Shown: positions 25,979-35,859 of the stretch, in pieces
Layout: each line of letters starts with the position of its first letter
How positions within the stretch are numbered: position 1 is the first letter of the stretch
NCBI RefSeq assembly: GCF_045291395.1
Contig: NZ_CP152342.1
Coordinates: 3,410,001-3,474,000 of the forward strand
Reading direction: 5' to 3'
Length of the DNA stretch: 64,000 nucleotides
Source of the DNA: MR-S7 sp000400995
GTDB taxonomy: Bacteria; Pseudomonadota; Gammaproteobacteria; Burkholderiales; Burkholderiaceae_C
Notes under the pieces: model-generated
The model's database searches: none
What the model was told of the DNA's origin: nothing
Seen by the model: only the letters and a program-made list of their open reading frames with translations
Translations under genes and position numbers: made by a program

Positions 25979-26836
25979 ATGATGGTCGAACGCCGCCCCG
26001 TCCTCGACTTCGTCGCCCACGCCGTGCTGGTGGTGGGCGTGCTGGTCATCGCCTTCCCGGTCTACCTGGCCTTCATCGCCTCCACGCAGTCGGCCGAGCA
26101 GATCGCCTCCAGCCACCCGCTGTCGCTGCTGCCGGGCGACAACTTCATCGAAACCTATCGCCTCGCCCTCTTCGGCGGCAAGACGCATGCGGGCTCAACA
26201 ATAGCCGCCGGCTGGCCCATGATGTGGGTGAGCCTAGTGATGGCCGTGGTCATCGCCGTGGGCAAGATCGCCATCTCGCTGCTCTCGGCCTTCGCCATCG
26301 TCTACTTCCGCTTTCCGCTCAAGACCGTGGTGTTCTGGATGATCTTCATCACGCTGATGCTGCCGGTGGAGGTGCGCATCGGGCCCACGTACGAGGTCAT
26401 CTCCAACCTCGGCATGCTCAACAGCTACGCGGGCCTCACCGTGCCGCTGATCGCCTCGGCCACGGCCACGTTCCTGTTCCGCCAGTTCTTCCTGACCGTG
26501 CCCGACGAACTGGTGGAGGCCGCGCGCATCGACGGCGCGGGGCCCATGCGCTTCTTCCTCGACGTGCTGCTGCCCCTGTCCAAGACCACCATGGCCGCGC
26601 TCTTCGTGATCCAGTTCATCTACGGATGGAACCAGTACCTGTGGCCGCTGATGGTGACCACCAGCGAAGACATGTACCCCATCGTGCTCGGCATCAAGCG
26701 CGCCATCTTCGGCGAGGTGTACGTGGAATGGAACGTGGTCATGGCCACCGCCATCCTCGCCATGCTGCCGCCGGCGCTGGTGGTGATCCTCATGCAGAAG
26801 TGGTTCGTCAAGGGCCTGGTCGACACCGAGAAATAA
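25979..26836 (+). CDS. ugpE: sn-Glycerol-3-phosphate ABC transporter permease UgpE
   Basis: 285 residues from the first of two adjacent ATGs (25979), two bases after the ugpA stop. The open frame extends further upstream through ugpA but only this part resembles a permease. It has six hydrophobic helices and the EAA loop EAARIDGAGPMRFFLDVLLPL near residue 185-205. It ends WFVKGLVDTEK, typical of UgpE. Partner of UgpA. Confidence 0.94.
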   Translation: MMVERRPVLDFVAHAVLVVGVLVIAFPVYLAFIASTQSAEQIASSHPLSLLPGDNFIETYRLALFGGKTHAGSTIAAGWPMMWVSLVMAVVIAVGKIAISLLSAFAIVYFRFPLKTVVFWMIFITLMLPVEVRIGPTYEVISNLGMLNSYAGLTVPLIASATATFLFRQFFLTVPDELVEAARIDGAGPMRFFLDVLLPLSKTTMAALFVIQFIYGWNQYLWPLMVTTSEDMYPIVLGIKRAIFGEVYVEWNVVMATAILAMLPPALVVILMQKWFVKGLVDTEK

Positions 26837-26843
26837 GCATCGA

Positions 26844-26896
26844 ATCAGCCTCCAGCGCTTATCCATAGAGCGCAAGCAGCTATTAAAAGACTAGCA
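26844..26896 (+). repeat. Dispersed double-hairpin intergenic repeat, copy 4
   Basis: Inside the ugp operon, between ugpE and ugpC: GCCTCCAGCGCTTATCC, AGCGC, AAGCAGCTATT, CTAGCA. It occupies nearly the whole 62-base gap up to the ugpC ATG and leaves no clear Shine-Dalgarno sequence for ugpC. Confidence 0.85.
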
Positions 26897-26898
26897 TC

Positions 26899-27905
<1,007 letters not shown>

Positions 27906-27909
<4 letters not shown>

Positions 27910-28657
27910 CCCCTTCGCGCACCCCCTGGCCCTACCCGCGCTGGATCGCCCACCGCGGCGCCGGCCGGCTCGCGCCCGAGAACACGCTGGCCGCCTTCCG
28001 CCTGGGCGCGCAGCACGGCTACCGCATGTTCGAGTGCGACGCCAAGCTGAGCAGCGACGGCGTGGTCTTCCTGATGCACGACGCCACGCTCGAGCGCACG
28101 ACCAACGGCCAGGGCATCGGCGGCGAGCAGCCCTGGAGCGCGCTGGCCCAGCTGGACGCGGGCGCCTGGCATTCGCGCCAGTACGCGGGCGAACCCCTGC
28201 CCCTGCTGGCCAACGTGGCGCACTGGTGCATCGCCAACGGCCACCACCTCAACATCGAGATCAAGCCCACGCCCGGCACCGAGGACGCCACCGGCCGCGC
28301 CGTGGCGCTGCTCGCCGCGCGCCTGTGGCACGGGCAGGCCGTGCCCCCGCTGCTGACCTCGTTCCAGCCGCAGGCGCTGGCCGGTGCGCGCGATACCGCG
28401 CCCCACCTGCCGCGCGGCCTGCTGCTGGACCAGTTGCACGGCGGCTGGCTGGACACCGCGCGCCAGCTCGGCTGCGTGGCGGTGGTGTGCAACCACGCGC
28501 TGTGGACCAGCGCCCTGGTGGCCGAGGTGCACCTGGCCGGCCTGCGCGCACTGAGCTACACCGTGAACGACGAGTGGGCCGCCGAGCGCCTGGTCGGCCT
28601 GAACACCGACGGCATCATCACCGACCGCGTGGACCTCTTCCCCCCGCCGCCGGCTGA
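27906..28657 (+). CDS. ugpQ: Glycerophosphodiester phosphodiesterase (3' end frameshifted in this sequence)
   Basis: About 250 residues. It hydrolyses glycerophosphodiesters to glycerol-3-phosphate and an alcohol. Catalytic features of the GDPD TIM barrel are clear: WIAHRGAGRLAPENTLAAF, FECDAKLSSDG, MHDATLERTTNG and IEIKPTPG. The ATG overlaps the ugpC stop. As written the frame passes VDLFPPPP and continues some 150 meaningless codons into the mscS-like gene. Adding one C to the C6 run at 28640-28645 gives VDLFPPAAG and a TGA at 28655-28657, the expected family length. This is treated as a sequence error. Confidence 0.88.
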
Positions 28658-28705
28658 CCCATTCGCGGCCTCTTCCTGCACGCGGCGGCCCGGCGCGGCC
28701 CGACA

Positions 28706-31159
28706 ATGCGCGCGATGCAGATCCGCCTTTTTCTCTCCTCCCTGCTGCTGGCCTGCGCGCTGGCCGGCCTGCCGCAGGCACGGGCCGCGCAGGCGGCGCC
28801 CCCTGCGGCGCAGGCGACCGCCGCCAAGGCCGACAGCGAGGCCCCGCCGCCCGACGTGGACGAGCTGCGCCGGCAGCTCGACGCCATCCCCGCGCAGCTC
28901 GGCGAAGACGACGACGGGCGCAAGCTGGTCGCCCGGGTCAACGCCATCGGCACCGCCGCCGAGCGGCTGGCCGCGCTGCGCGCCGCCGACCTGGCCGACG
29001 TGGACCTGCGCCTGGAGGGCCTGGGCCCTGCGCCCGACAAGGGCAAGCCGGTCGACGCGCCCGACGTGGTGGAACAGCGCACCGCCCTGGCCAAGCAGCG
29101 CGCCGCCATCGACAGCGAGCTGAAGCTCGCGCGCCTGATCGCCGTGGACGCCGAGCAGCGTGCCACCGACCTCATCCGCCAGCGCCGCGCGCAGTTCCAG
29201 GCCGCGCTCACCTCGCGCACCGACTCGCCCCTGAGCGCCAGCTTCTGGCGCAACCTGCAGGCGGCCGTGCCCGGCGACCGCGCGCGCCTGCAGGTGCTGT
29301 GGCAGGACCTGCGCGGAGCCGCCACGGCCGCGCTGGACTCGCCGCGCCGCGGCGCGTTCGCAGGCTCGCTGCTGCTGGCCCTGCTGCTGGCCGTGGCCGG
29401 CCCCTGGGTGGCCGAGCGCCTGCTGGTGCGCGTGCTGCCGCCGCGCCTGCCCGCCGCGCGCCTGCGCCGCTCGCTGCTGGCGGCGGCGGCCATCGTGGCC
29501 AACATGCTGCTCATCGGCGCGGCGCTGCAGATGGCCTGGGGCGCGCTGCGGCTGGGCGGCACGCTGTCCGAGCCTCTGCAGGCGCTGCAACAGGCCAGCG
29601 TGCGCACCGCCGCCTATGCGGCCTTCGTCATCACGCTGGGGCACATGCTGCTGGCGCGCCGGCGCAGCTCCTGGCGCCCGCTGCCGCTGTCGGACGCGCA
29701 GGCCGAGCGCCTCGCCCCCTTCCCCTGGTGGATCGCGCTGCTGTCGGCGGCGGGCGCGCTGGTAGCGGACGTGAACGCCCTCGTCGGCGCCAGCCTCGCC
29801 AGCGAGGCGCTCACGCTCGCGTTCTTCGCGCTGCTGCTCGCCGCCGCCGTGGCCACGGCATTGCGCCACGTGCGCACGCGCGAGGCAGACGCGCCCCCGC
29901 CCCAGGAGGGCGCGCCGCGGGAGGGCCCGCCCGCCCGCCCCCTGTGGCTCGGGCTGGTGCTGGCCTGCGCGGGGGTGGCGGTGGTGGCCATCGTGCTGGC
30001 GGTGGCGTTCGGCTTCATCGCGCTGGCGGGCCTGGTGGCACGGCAGATGGTGTGGTCCGGCGTGGTCTTCGCCACCGTCTACCTGCTGTGCATGCTGGTG
30101 GACGACCTGAGCGAGGCGCTGCTGTCGTCCAAGGGCAGCCTGGGCACGCACGTGCACACCGCGCTGGGCCTCGATGCGCGGCTGCTGGACCAGGCCGCAG
30201 TGCTCGCCTCGGGCGTGCTGCGGCTGCTGCTGTTCTTCTACATGGCGATCGCGCTCATGGCGCCGCTGGGCACCGGCCCGGACGAGGTCTTCCGCCGGGG
30301 CAGCACCGTGGACCACAGCCTGAAGATCGGCGAGTTCACGCTGGCCCCCACCGCCCTGCTCACGGCGCTGGCGGTGGCCTGCGCGGGCTTCGCGGCCATC
30401 CGCGTCGTCCAGCACTGGCTGAGCGACCGCTACTTTCCCCAAACCGCGCTGGAGCCGGGCATGCGCAGCTCCATCGTCACGCTGCTGGGCTACGTGGGCG
30501 GCGTGGTGGTGATCGCCGTGGCGCTGGCGGGCCTGGGCATCAGCGTGGAGCGCATCGCCTGGGTGGCCAGCGCGCTGTCGGTGGGCATCGGCTTCGGGCT
30601 GCAGGCCATCGTGCAGAACTTCATCTCGGGCCTGATCCTGCTGGCAGAGCGGCCGGTGAAGGTGGGCGACTGGGTGGTGCTGGGCGACACCGAGGGGGAC
30701 GTGCGCCGCGTGAACGTGCGCGCCACCGAGATCCAGCTGGGCGACCGCTCCACGGTCATCGTGCCGAACTCGGAATTCATCACCAAGACCGTGCGCAACA
30801 TGACGCTGGGCGGCGCCCAGGGCCGCGTGCTGCTGCGCCTGCCCGCGCCGCTGGACACCGACGCGCGGCGCATGCGCGCGCTGATCCTGCAGGCCTTCGA
30901 GGCGCACGAGGGCATCCTGGAGACGCCCGCACCCTCGGTCACGCTGGAGGGCATCCAGAACGGCACGCTCACCTTCCTGGCGATCGGCTACGTGGGCAGC
31001 CCGCGCAGCGCGGGCGGGGTGAAGAGCGACGTGCTGTTCGCCATCCTCGACGCGCTGCGCGAGGCGGGCCTAGCCCTGTCGCCGCCCGCCACCACGTCGG
31101 TGGCGCAGGCGCAGCGCGAGAGCGCGCAGGAGCCGCCGCCGCTCTCGGAAAAGCTCTGA
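28706..31159 (+). CDS. Large MscS-type mechanosensitive channel (DUF3772-containing)
   Basis: 817 residues. A signal peptide (about 1-27) is followed by a periplasmic DUF3772 region rich in charged helices (40-210), then many hydrophobic helices (about 215-600) and a C-terminal MscS module: pore-lining SVGIGFGLQAIVQNFISGLIL, the beta domain VGDWVVLGDTEGDV and a C-terminal domain. It should gate on membrane tension during hypo-osmotic shock. It is longer than MscS and resembles the MscK/YbiO/YjeP class. A GTG or ATG four codons on is an alternative start. Separated from the convergent FGase gene by a repeat. Confidence 0.88.
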   Translation: MRAMQIRLFLSSLLLACALAGLPQARAAQAAPPAAQATAAKADSEAPPPDVDELRRQLDAIPAQLGEDDDGRKLVARVNAIGTAAERLAALRAADLADVDLRLEGLGPAPDKGKPVDAPDVVEQRTALAKQRAAIDSELKLARLIAVDAEQRATDLIRQRRAQFQAALTSRTDSPLSASFWRNLQAAVPGDRARLQVLWQDLRGAATAALDSPRRGAFAGSLLLALLLAVAGPWVAERLLVRVLPPRLPAARLRRSLLAAAAIVANMLLIGAALQMAWGALRLGGTLSEPLQALQQASVRTAAYAAFVITLGHMLLARRRSSWRPLPLSDAQAERLAPFPWWIALLSAAGALVADVNALVGASLASEALTLAFFALLLAAAVATALRHVRTREADAPPPQEGAPREGPPARPLWLGLVLACAGVAVVAIVLAVAFGFIALAGLVARQMVWSGVVFATVYLLCMLVDDLSEALLSSKGSLGTHVHTALGLDARLLDQAAVLASGVLRLLLFFYMAIALMAPLGTGPDEVFRRGSTVDHSLKIGEFTLAPTALLTALAVACAGFAAIRVVQHWLSDRYFPQTALEPGMRSSIVTLLGYVGGVVVIAVALAGLGISVERIAWVASALSVGIGFGLQAIVQNFISGLILLAERPVKVGDWVVLGDTEGDVRRVNVRATEIQLGDRSTVIVPNSEFITKTVRNMTLGGAQGRVLLRLPAPLDTDARRMRALILQAFEAHEGILETPAPSVTLEGIQNGTLTFLAIGYVGSPRSAGGVKSDVLFAILDALREAGLALSPPATTSVAQAQRESAQEPPPLSEKL

Positions 31160-31170
31160 CGCTTCTCTTT

Positions 31171-31215
31171 CAATAGCTGCCAGCGCTTGCTGGATAAGCG
31201 CTGGAGGCCTATTTC
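31171..31215 (-). repeat. Dispersed double-hairpin intergenic repeat, copy 5 (only inverted copy)
   Basis: Reverse orientation: CAATAGCTGCCAGCGCTT, GCTGGAT, AAGCGCTGGAGGC. A perfect first stem lies between the convergent mscS-like and N-formylglutamate amidohydrolase genes and could serve both as terminator. The second hairpin is partial. Confidence 0.8.
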
Positions 31216-32107
31216 ACTGGTATTTCTGCAGCTGCCCGCGCACGTACTCCGCCACCACGGCCAGCAGGCGGTCCAGGTGCTGCTGCAGCGGGGCGAAGCC
31301 GGCGTTGGGCGCGCGCGTGTCCTCGTCCATGTACACGGGGCGGCGGATCTCGATCTGCAGGCTGTGGCGGCGCAGGTGCGGCTGGCCGATGCGGCCGATC
31401 AGCTCCACGCCCTTGTAGGGCTCGTTGTAGGCCACGCTGTAGCCGAAGCCCTGCAGGGTGTCGCCGATCAGGCGGATGAACTCCGGCGCGCAGGTGGTGC
31501 CGTCGCGGTCGCCCAGCACGAAGTCGGCCAGCGGCGGCGCGTCCGTGCGGCCCAGGCGCAGGTACACGTCGTTGGGCATGGAGTGCAGATTCAGGTGCCA
31601 CACGCAGCCGAAGCGCTGCACGCTGGCGTCGATGGCCTGCTGCAGCTGCGCGTGGTAGGGCCGCCAGTAGCGCTCGATGCGGTGCTGCACCTCGGCCACG
31701 GTGCGCTTGCGCGCATAGAGCGGCGTGGGCACGCCGTCCTTGACGATGCGCTGCCAGACCAAGCCCAGGCCCTGCCGGGTCTTGGGGCCGGGCTGCAGCG
31801 GCACGGGCCAGGCGCCGTCGATCTGCGCCGGGTCCAGATCGGTCTCGGCGCGGTTCACGTCGATGTAGGTGCGCGGAAAGGTCGCGGCGATCAGCGTCGC
31901 GCCGTGCGCCGGGGCGCTGTGCCAGAGCCGGTGCACGTGCGTGTCCTCGCCGCGGCGCAGCAGCGCCAGCGGCACGGCGTGGCCGAAATCCGCGGGGTAG
32001 GCGGTGCCGCTGTGCGGCGAGTCGCACACCAGCGGCAGCGCCCCGCCCGTGGGCAGCCAGACCTCGACCGGCGTGTCCGGCCGGGGGCTCAGGTCGTCTT
32101 CGGCCAT
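31214..32107 (-). CDS. N-formylglutamate amidohydrolase
   Basis: 297 residues from the ATG at 32107, which shares one base with the stop of the Bug gene upstream (TGATG). FGase-family features: CDSPHSGTAYPADFG, DTHVHRLW, YIDVNRAETDLDP, and HLNLHSMPN with the metal-binding His. The enzyme releases formate and glutamate from N-formylglutamate in histidine breakdown, though this subgroup is broad and other N-formyl amino acids are possible. No hut genes lie nearby. Confidence 0.88.
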   Translation of the reverse strand: MAEDDLSPRPDTPVEVWLPTGGALPLVCDSPHSGTAYPADFGHAVPLALLRRGEDTHVHRLWHSAPAHGATLIAATFPRTYIDVNRAETDLDPAQIDGAWPVPLQPGPKTRQGLGLVWQRIVKDGVPTPLYARKRTVAEVQHRIERYWRPYHAQLQQAIDASVQRFGCVWHLNLHSMPNDVYLRLGRTDAPPLADFVLGDRDGTTCAPEFIRLIGDTLQGFGYSVAYNEPYKGVELIGRIGQPHLRRHSLQIEIRRPVYMDEDTRAPNAGFAPLQQHLDRLLAVVAEYVRGQLQKYQ

Positions 32108-33096
32108 CAGTCGAGCTTGATGTTGGCGCGCTTGGCCACGGCGGTGTAGCGCGCGATGGCGGCATCGATCTGCTTGGCGAATTCCTCGGGCGTGTTCGCC
32201 ATGGATTCGCCGGAGATGCCCTTCTGCTTCTCCAGGTAGTCGGGCATGGCCATGGCCTTGTGCGCGGCGGCGTTGAGCCTGGCGATGATCTCCTTGGGCG
32301 TGCCCGCGGGCGCTACCAGGCCGAACCACCCGCCATCGCCCATGCCGGCGTAGCCCAGCTCGGTGTAGGTGGGCACGTCGGGCAGCACGGGGCTGCGCTT
32401 GAGGGCCAGCACGGCCAGCGGGCGCAGCTTGCCCGACTGGATGTTGGCCAGCGTGGAGGGCAGGTTGTCCGTCATCGCATTCACCTGGCCCGCCAGTGCA
32501 TCGGTCGCGGCCTGGCCCGCGCCCTTGTAGGGGATGTGCAGCAGCTCGATGCCCGCCAGGTTCATGAAGTTCTCGATGTTGGCGTGGCCCAGCGAGCCGG
32601 TGCCGGGCGACGCGAAGGTGTACTTGCCCGGGTTGGCCTTGGCCAGCGCCACGAACTCCTTCATGCTCCTGGCGGGCACGCTGGGGTGCACCACGAAGAC
32701 GCTGGGCACGCTCATCACGTTGGTGATGGGGGCGAAGTCCTTCACCGCGTCGTAGGGCAGCCTGGCATAGATGGCAGGGTTGGCGCCGTGCGTGCTCACC
32801 GTGGCCATGCCGATGGTGTAGCCGTCGGGCGCGGCCTTGGCGATCGCGTCGGCGCCGATGGAGCCGCCCGCGCCACCCTTGTTGTCCACCACCACGGCCT
32901 TGCCCAGGATGGGGCCCATCTTGTCGGCCAGCAGGCGGGCCACCATGTCGGTGGAGCCGCCGGGCGCGAACGGCACGATCAACTTGATGGGGCGGTTGGG
33001 GTAGTCGCCCGCCTGGGCCTGAGCATGCCCCAGCGGCGCAAGGGCGGCGGCCGCCGTGCAAAGGGTGGATAGCAGCAGGGTGCGGCGCAGGGCCAT
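32107..33096 (-). CDS. Bug-family tripartite tricarboxylate transporter substrate-binding protein
   Basis: 329 residues from the ATG at 33096 behind GAGGAGAACGCC. A signal peptide ends near AQAQA. Landmarks of Bug receptors follow: PIKLIVPFAPGGSTD, VVDNKGGAGGSIGAD, TFASPGTGSLGHANIE and LLHIPYKGAGQA. It is overlapped by the N-formylglutamate amidohydrolase gene and is divergent from a LysR regulator, suggesting a small uptake-and-hydrolysis unit. No TctAB genes are present. Ligand unknown. Confidence 0.93.
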   Translation of the reverse strand: MALRRTLLLSTLCTAAAALAPLGHAQAQAGDYPNRPIKLIVPFAPGGSTDMVARLLADKMGPILGKAVVVDNKGGAGGSIGADAIAKAAPDGYTIGMATVSTHGANPAIYARLPYDAVKDFAPITNVMSVPSVFVVHPSVPARSMKEFVALAKANPGKYTFASPGTGSLGHANIENFMNLAGIELLHIPYKGAGQAATDALAGQVNAMTDNLPSTLANIQSGKLRPLAVLALKRSPVLPDVPTYTELGYAGMGDGGWFGLVAPAGTPKEIIARLNAAAHKAMAMPDYLEKQKGISGESMANTPEEFAKQIDAAIARYTAVAKRANIKLD

Positions 33097-33200
33097 GGCG
33101 TTCTCCTCGGGGTGTTGTGTTGCGCGGCCATTCTTGGCGGCCCGGGCCCCGGCGAAAAGCGACAAAATCGCCCCCACCCATTACCAATGCTCATACGTCC

Positions 33201-34094
33201 ATGCGCATGCACTCCCCGTCCCTGCCCGAGCTCCACGCCTTTGCCGCCGCCGCGCGCCTGGGCAGCTTCTCGCGCGCGGCCGAGGACCTGCACGTCACCC
33301 AGGGCGCCGTGAGCCGCGCCATCGCCCGGCTGGAGGAGCACCTGGGCGTGCAGCTGTTCACGCGCGAAGGGCGGCGCAGCGTGCTCACGCGCGAGGGCGC
33401 GCAGTACCTGGAGGCCGTGGGCCCGGGCGTCGCCGCCATCGAGGCGGCCTCCCTGGCCCTGCGCCAGGGACGCGCCGCGCGGCCCCTGCGCCTGTCGGTG
33501 CCGCCCACGCTGTTCAGCCACTGGCTGATCCCGCGCCTGCCCGACTTCAGCGCGCGCCACCCCGGAGTGGCGCTGGCCTTCGCCCCCTACCAGCGCGACG
33601 ACCCGCTCACCGCGCCCGCAATCGACGCCTGGATCCGCGTGGGCCGGCCCGACTGGCCCGCCGGCATCGCGGGGGAATACCTCGTGGGCCGCGAGCTGGT
33701 GCCCATCTGCCGCCCGGAAGACCTGCAGGGCCCGCACGCCATCCGCACGCCGCAGGACCTGCTGCGCCACCCGCTGCTCTTCCACACCCACTACCCGGGC
33801 AACTGGGCGCACTGGTTCGCCCAGCTGGGCTGCGCCCACGGGCCGCTCGTGCCCGCGGCGGACTTCGACCAGGTGGGCCTGCTGGCGCAGGCCGTGATGG
33901 CGGGGCTGGGCGTGGCCGTGGTGCAGCGCTGCCTGGTGGAGGCGGAATTGGCCGCCGGCCGCATCGCCGTGGCGCTGGAGCGGCCGGTGAACCTGGAGCG
34001 CGGCTACCACCTGTGCCGCCCCACGGGCCGGCCCGCGCACCCGGCGCTGGAGACGCTGCGCCAGTGGCTGCTCGCCCAGGCGCAGCCCGTGTAG
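33201..34094 (+). CDS. LysR-family transcriptional regulator (GcvA-like)
   Basis: 297 residues from the ATG at 33201 (another ATG two codons on); a longer frame to 33117 lacks family similarity. The DNA-binding domain is near residues 6-65 (PELHAFAAAARLGSFSRAAE, VTQGAVSRAIARLEEHLGV), with a substrate-binding-like domain after it. It is divergent from the Bug/FGase pair across about 100 bases and is the likely regulator of that pair. Confidence 0.9.
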   Translation: MRMHSPSLPELHAFAAAARLGSFSRAAEDLHVTQGAVSRAIARLEEHLGVQLFTREGRRSVLTREGAQYLEAVGPGVAAIEAASLALRQGRAARPLRLSVPPTLFSHWLIPRLPDFSARHPGVALAFAPYQRDDPLTAPAIDAWIRVGRPDWPAGIAGEYLVGRELVPICRPEDLQGPHAIRTPQDLLRHPLLFHTHYPGNWAHWFAQLGCAHGPLVPAADFDQVGLLAQAVMAGLGVAVVQRCLVEAELAAGRIAVALERPVNLERGYHLCRPTGRPAHPALETLRQWLLAQAQPV

Positions 34095-34373
34095 TCAGCC
34101 CTTCCAGGCGCGCAGCCAGAGCCACTGGCTGCTGGCGCAGGCCAGCACCAGCGCCGCATAGGTGAGCATGCGGCCGTCGCGCCCCCACACCGCCAGGCCC
34201 GCCGCCAGCACGGCAGCGCCCACGGCGAAATGCAGCGCCATCGGCGCAAGCCAGCCGTGCGGCCTGGCCCTTTTGCGCATGAAAACATGGCTGCACGCCA
34301 CCAGCCCCACGGCCACGGCGAAGGCCGGCGCGAGGAAGTTCAGCAGGTGGTTCAGGAAGGAAAGCGGGTCCAT
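34095..34373 (-). CDS. Small hypothetical inner-membrane protein
   Basis: 92 residues from the ATG at 34373 (MDPLSFLNHLLNFLAPAF); codons at 34379 and 34391 are alternative starts. Three hydrophobic segments (about 8-28, 42-62, 66-86) with a basic loop MRKRARPHG after the first. No family is recognised. It is convergent with the LysR gene and divergent from hemA; homologous small genes beside hemA would support it as real. Confidence 0.65.
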   Translation of the reverse strand: MDPLSFLNHLLNFLAPAFAVAVGLVACSHVFMRKRARPHGWLAPMALHFAVGAAVLAAGLAVWGRDGRMLTYAALVLACASSQWLWLRAWKG

Positions 34374-34431
34374 GGACATGACGCAGATCAAGCCTTGTAC
34401 GCGTGCGCCTGCCTGACCGCTGCGCGAATTT

Positions 34432-34437
34432 TATAAT
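34432..34437 (+). promoter_or_regulatory. Perfect -10 element TATAAT immediately before hemA
   Basis: TATAAT ends 8 bases before the hemA ATG, and no Shine-Dalgarno sequence lies between. A transcript from here would start at or next to the ATG. No good -35 is present at the usual spacing. Confidence 0.45.
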
Positions 34438-34445
34438 CCCCCTCC

Positions 34446-35759
34446 ATGGCAGTCTGGGCCCTCGGCATCAACCACACGACCGCTCCGCTGGACCTGCGGG
34501 GCCGCTTCGCGTTCGCGATCGACCAGATCGCGCCGACGCTGCTGGGCCTGCGCCAGTCGCTGGCCGGCGGCGCGGCCCGCCATCCGGGGGTGGAGACGGC
34601 CATCATCTCCACCTGCAACCGCACCGAGATCTACTGCGCGGCCGAGGCCCCGGCGCTGGACCACACCGTGGACTGGCTCGCCCACAGCGGCGGCGTGAGC
34701 CCCTCGCTGCTGCGCTCGCACTCCTACCTGCTCGAAAACGGCCTGGCCGCGCGCCACGCCTTCCGCGTGGCCAGCGGGCTCGACTCCATGGTGCTGGGCG
34801 AGGCGCAGATCCTCGGCCAGATGAAGGACGCGGTGCGCGCCGCCGAGGGCGCGGGCGCCCTGGGCACCACGCTCAACCAGCTCTTCCAGCGCAGCTTCGC
34901 CGTCGCCAAGGAGGTGCGCACCAGCACCGACATCGGCGCCCACAGCATCAGCATGGCCGCCGCCGCCGTGCGGCTGGCCGGGCAGCTCTTCGAGGACCTG
35001 TCCCAGATCCGCGTGCTGTTCGTGGGCGCGGGCGAGATGATCGAGCTGTGCGCCACGCACTTCGCGGCCAAGAACCCGAAGCAGCTCTCCATCGCCAACC
35101 GCACGCTGGAGCGCGGCGAGAAGCTCGCCACCCGCTTCGGCGGCGAGGTGATGCGCCTGGCCGACCTGCCCGACCACCTGCACGAGTTCGACGCGGTCAT
35201 CAGCTGCACCGCCAGCACCCTGCCCATCATCGGCCTGGGCGCGGTGGAGCGTGCGCTCAAGAAACGCCGCCACCGCCCGATCTTCATGGTGGACCTGGCC
35301 GTGCCGCGCGACATCGAGCCCGAGGTGAAGGCGCTGGAGGACGTGTACCTCTACACCGTGGACGACCTCGCCAGCGTGGTGCAGACCGCCCAGGCCAACC
35401 GCCAGGCCGCCGTGGCGCAGGCCGAGGCCATCATCGACGCCGGCGTGCAGAGCTTCATGCACTGGATGGACCTGCGCAGCAGCCCCGTGGGCCAGACGGG
35501 CGGCGTGGTGCCGCTGATCCAGCAGCTCAACACCCAGGCCGACGAATGGCGCTCGCTGGAGATCGCCCGCGCCAAGAAGCTGCTGGCCAAGGGCGAGGAC
35601 ATCGACGTGGTGCTCGAAGCCCTCTCGCGCGGCCTCACGCAGAAGATGCTGCACGGCACCATGGCCGAGCTGCGCGCGGGCGACGCCGACGCGCGCGCAC
35701 AGACGGCGCAGACCGTCTCGCGCCTGTTCCTGCGCTCGTCCTCCAAGACCGGCCTGTAG
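34446..35759 (+). CDS. hemA: Glutamyl-tRNA reductase
   Basis: 437 residues. It reduces glutamyl-tRNA to glutamate-1-semialdehyde, the committed step of C5 haem synthesis. Nucleophilic Cys57 is in ISTCNRTEIY; GINHTTAPLDLRG opens the protein; LGEAQILGQMK and the NADP-binding VLFVGAGEMIEL (about 195-206) are intact, with a C-terminal dimerisation helix. First gene of hemA-prfA-prmC-grxD, the conserved order in proteobacteria. Confidence 0.96.
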   Translation: MAVWALGINHTTAPLDLRGRFAFAIDQIAPTLLGLRQSLAGGAARHPGVETAIISTCNRTEIYCAAEAPALDHTVDWLAHSGGVSPSLLRSHSYLLENGLAARHAFRVASGLDSMVLGEAQILGQMKDAVRAAEGAGALGTTLNQLFQRSFAVAKEVRTSTDIGAHSISMAAAAVRLAGQLFEDLSQIRVLFVGAGEMIELCATHFAAKNPKQLSIANRTLERGEKLATRFGGEVMRLADLPDHLHEFDAVISCTASTLPIIGLGAVERALKKRRHRPIFMVDLAVPRDIEPEVKALEDVYLYTVDDLASVVQTAQANRQAAVAQAEAIIDAGVQSFMHWMDLRSSPVGQTGGVVPLIQQLNTQADEWRSLEIARAKKLLAKGEDIDVVLEALSRGLTQKMLHGTMAELRAGDADARAQTAQTVSRLFLRSSSKTGL

Positions 35760-35790
35760 CGGCGCTCGCCGCGAATCAAAGGCCAAATCG

Positions 35791-35840
35791 GCCTCCAGCG
35801 CTTGCCTACCAAGCGCAAACAGCTACTGAAACAGTAGCAA
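35791..35840 (+). repeat. Dispersed double-hairpin intergenic repeat, copy 6
   Basis: Between hemA and prfA. GCCTCCAGCGCTTGCC, AAGCGC, ACAGCTACTG, then CAGTAGCAA. The second stem here is GCTACTG/CAGTAGC, whereas other copies have GCTATTGA/TCAATAGC, a compensating change that supports a real hairpin. Confidence 0.88.
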
Positions 35841-35859
35841 ACCCTGGATCCTCCTCCCC

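Noticed and set aside
28655..29123. C-terminal extension of UgpQ overlapping the MscS gene
   Set aside because: About 150 Pro/Arg/Ala-rich residues with no similarity; explained by a missing C in the C6 run before the true stop.
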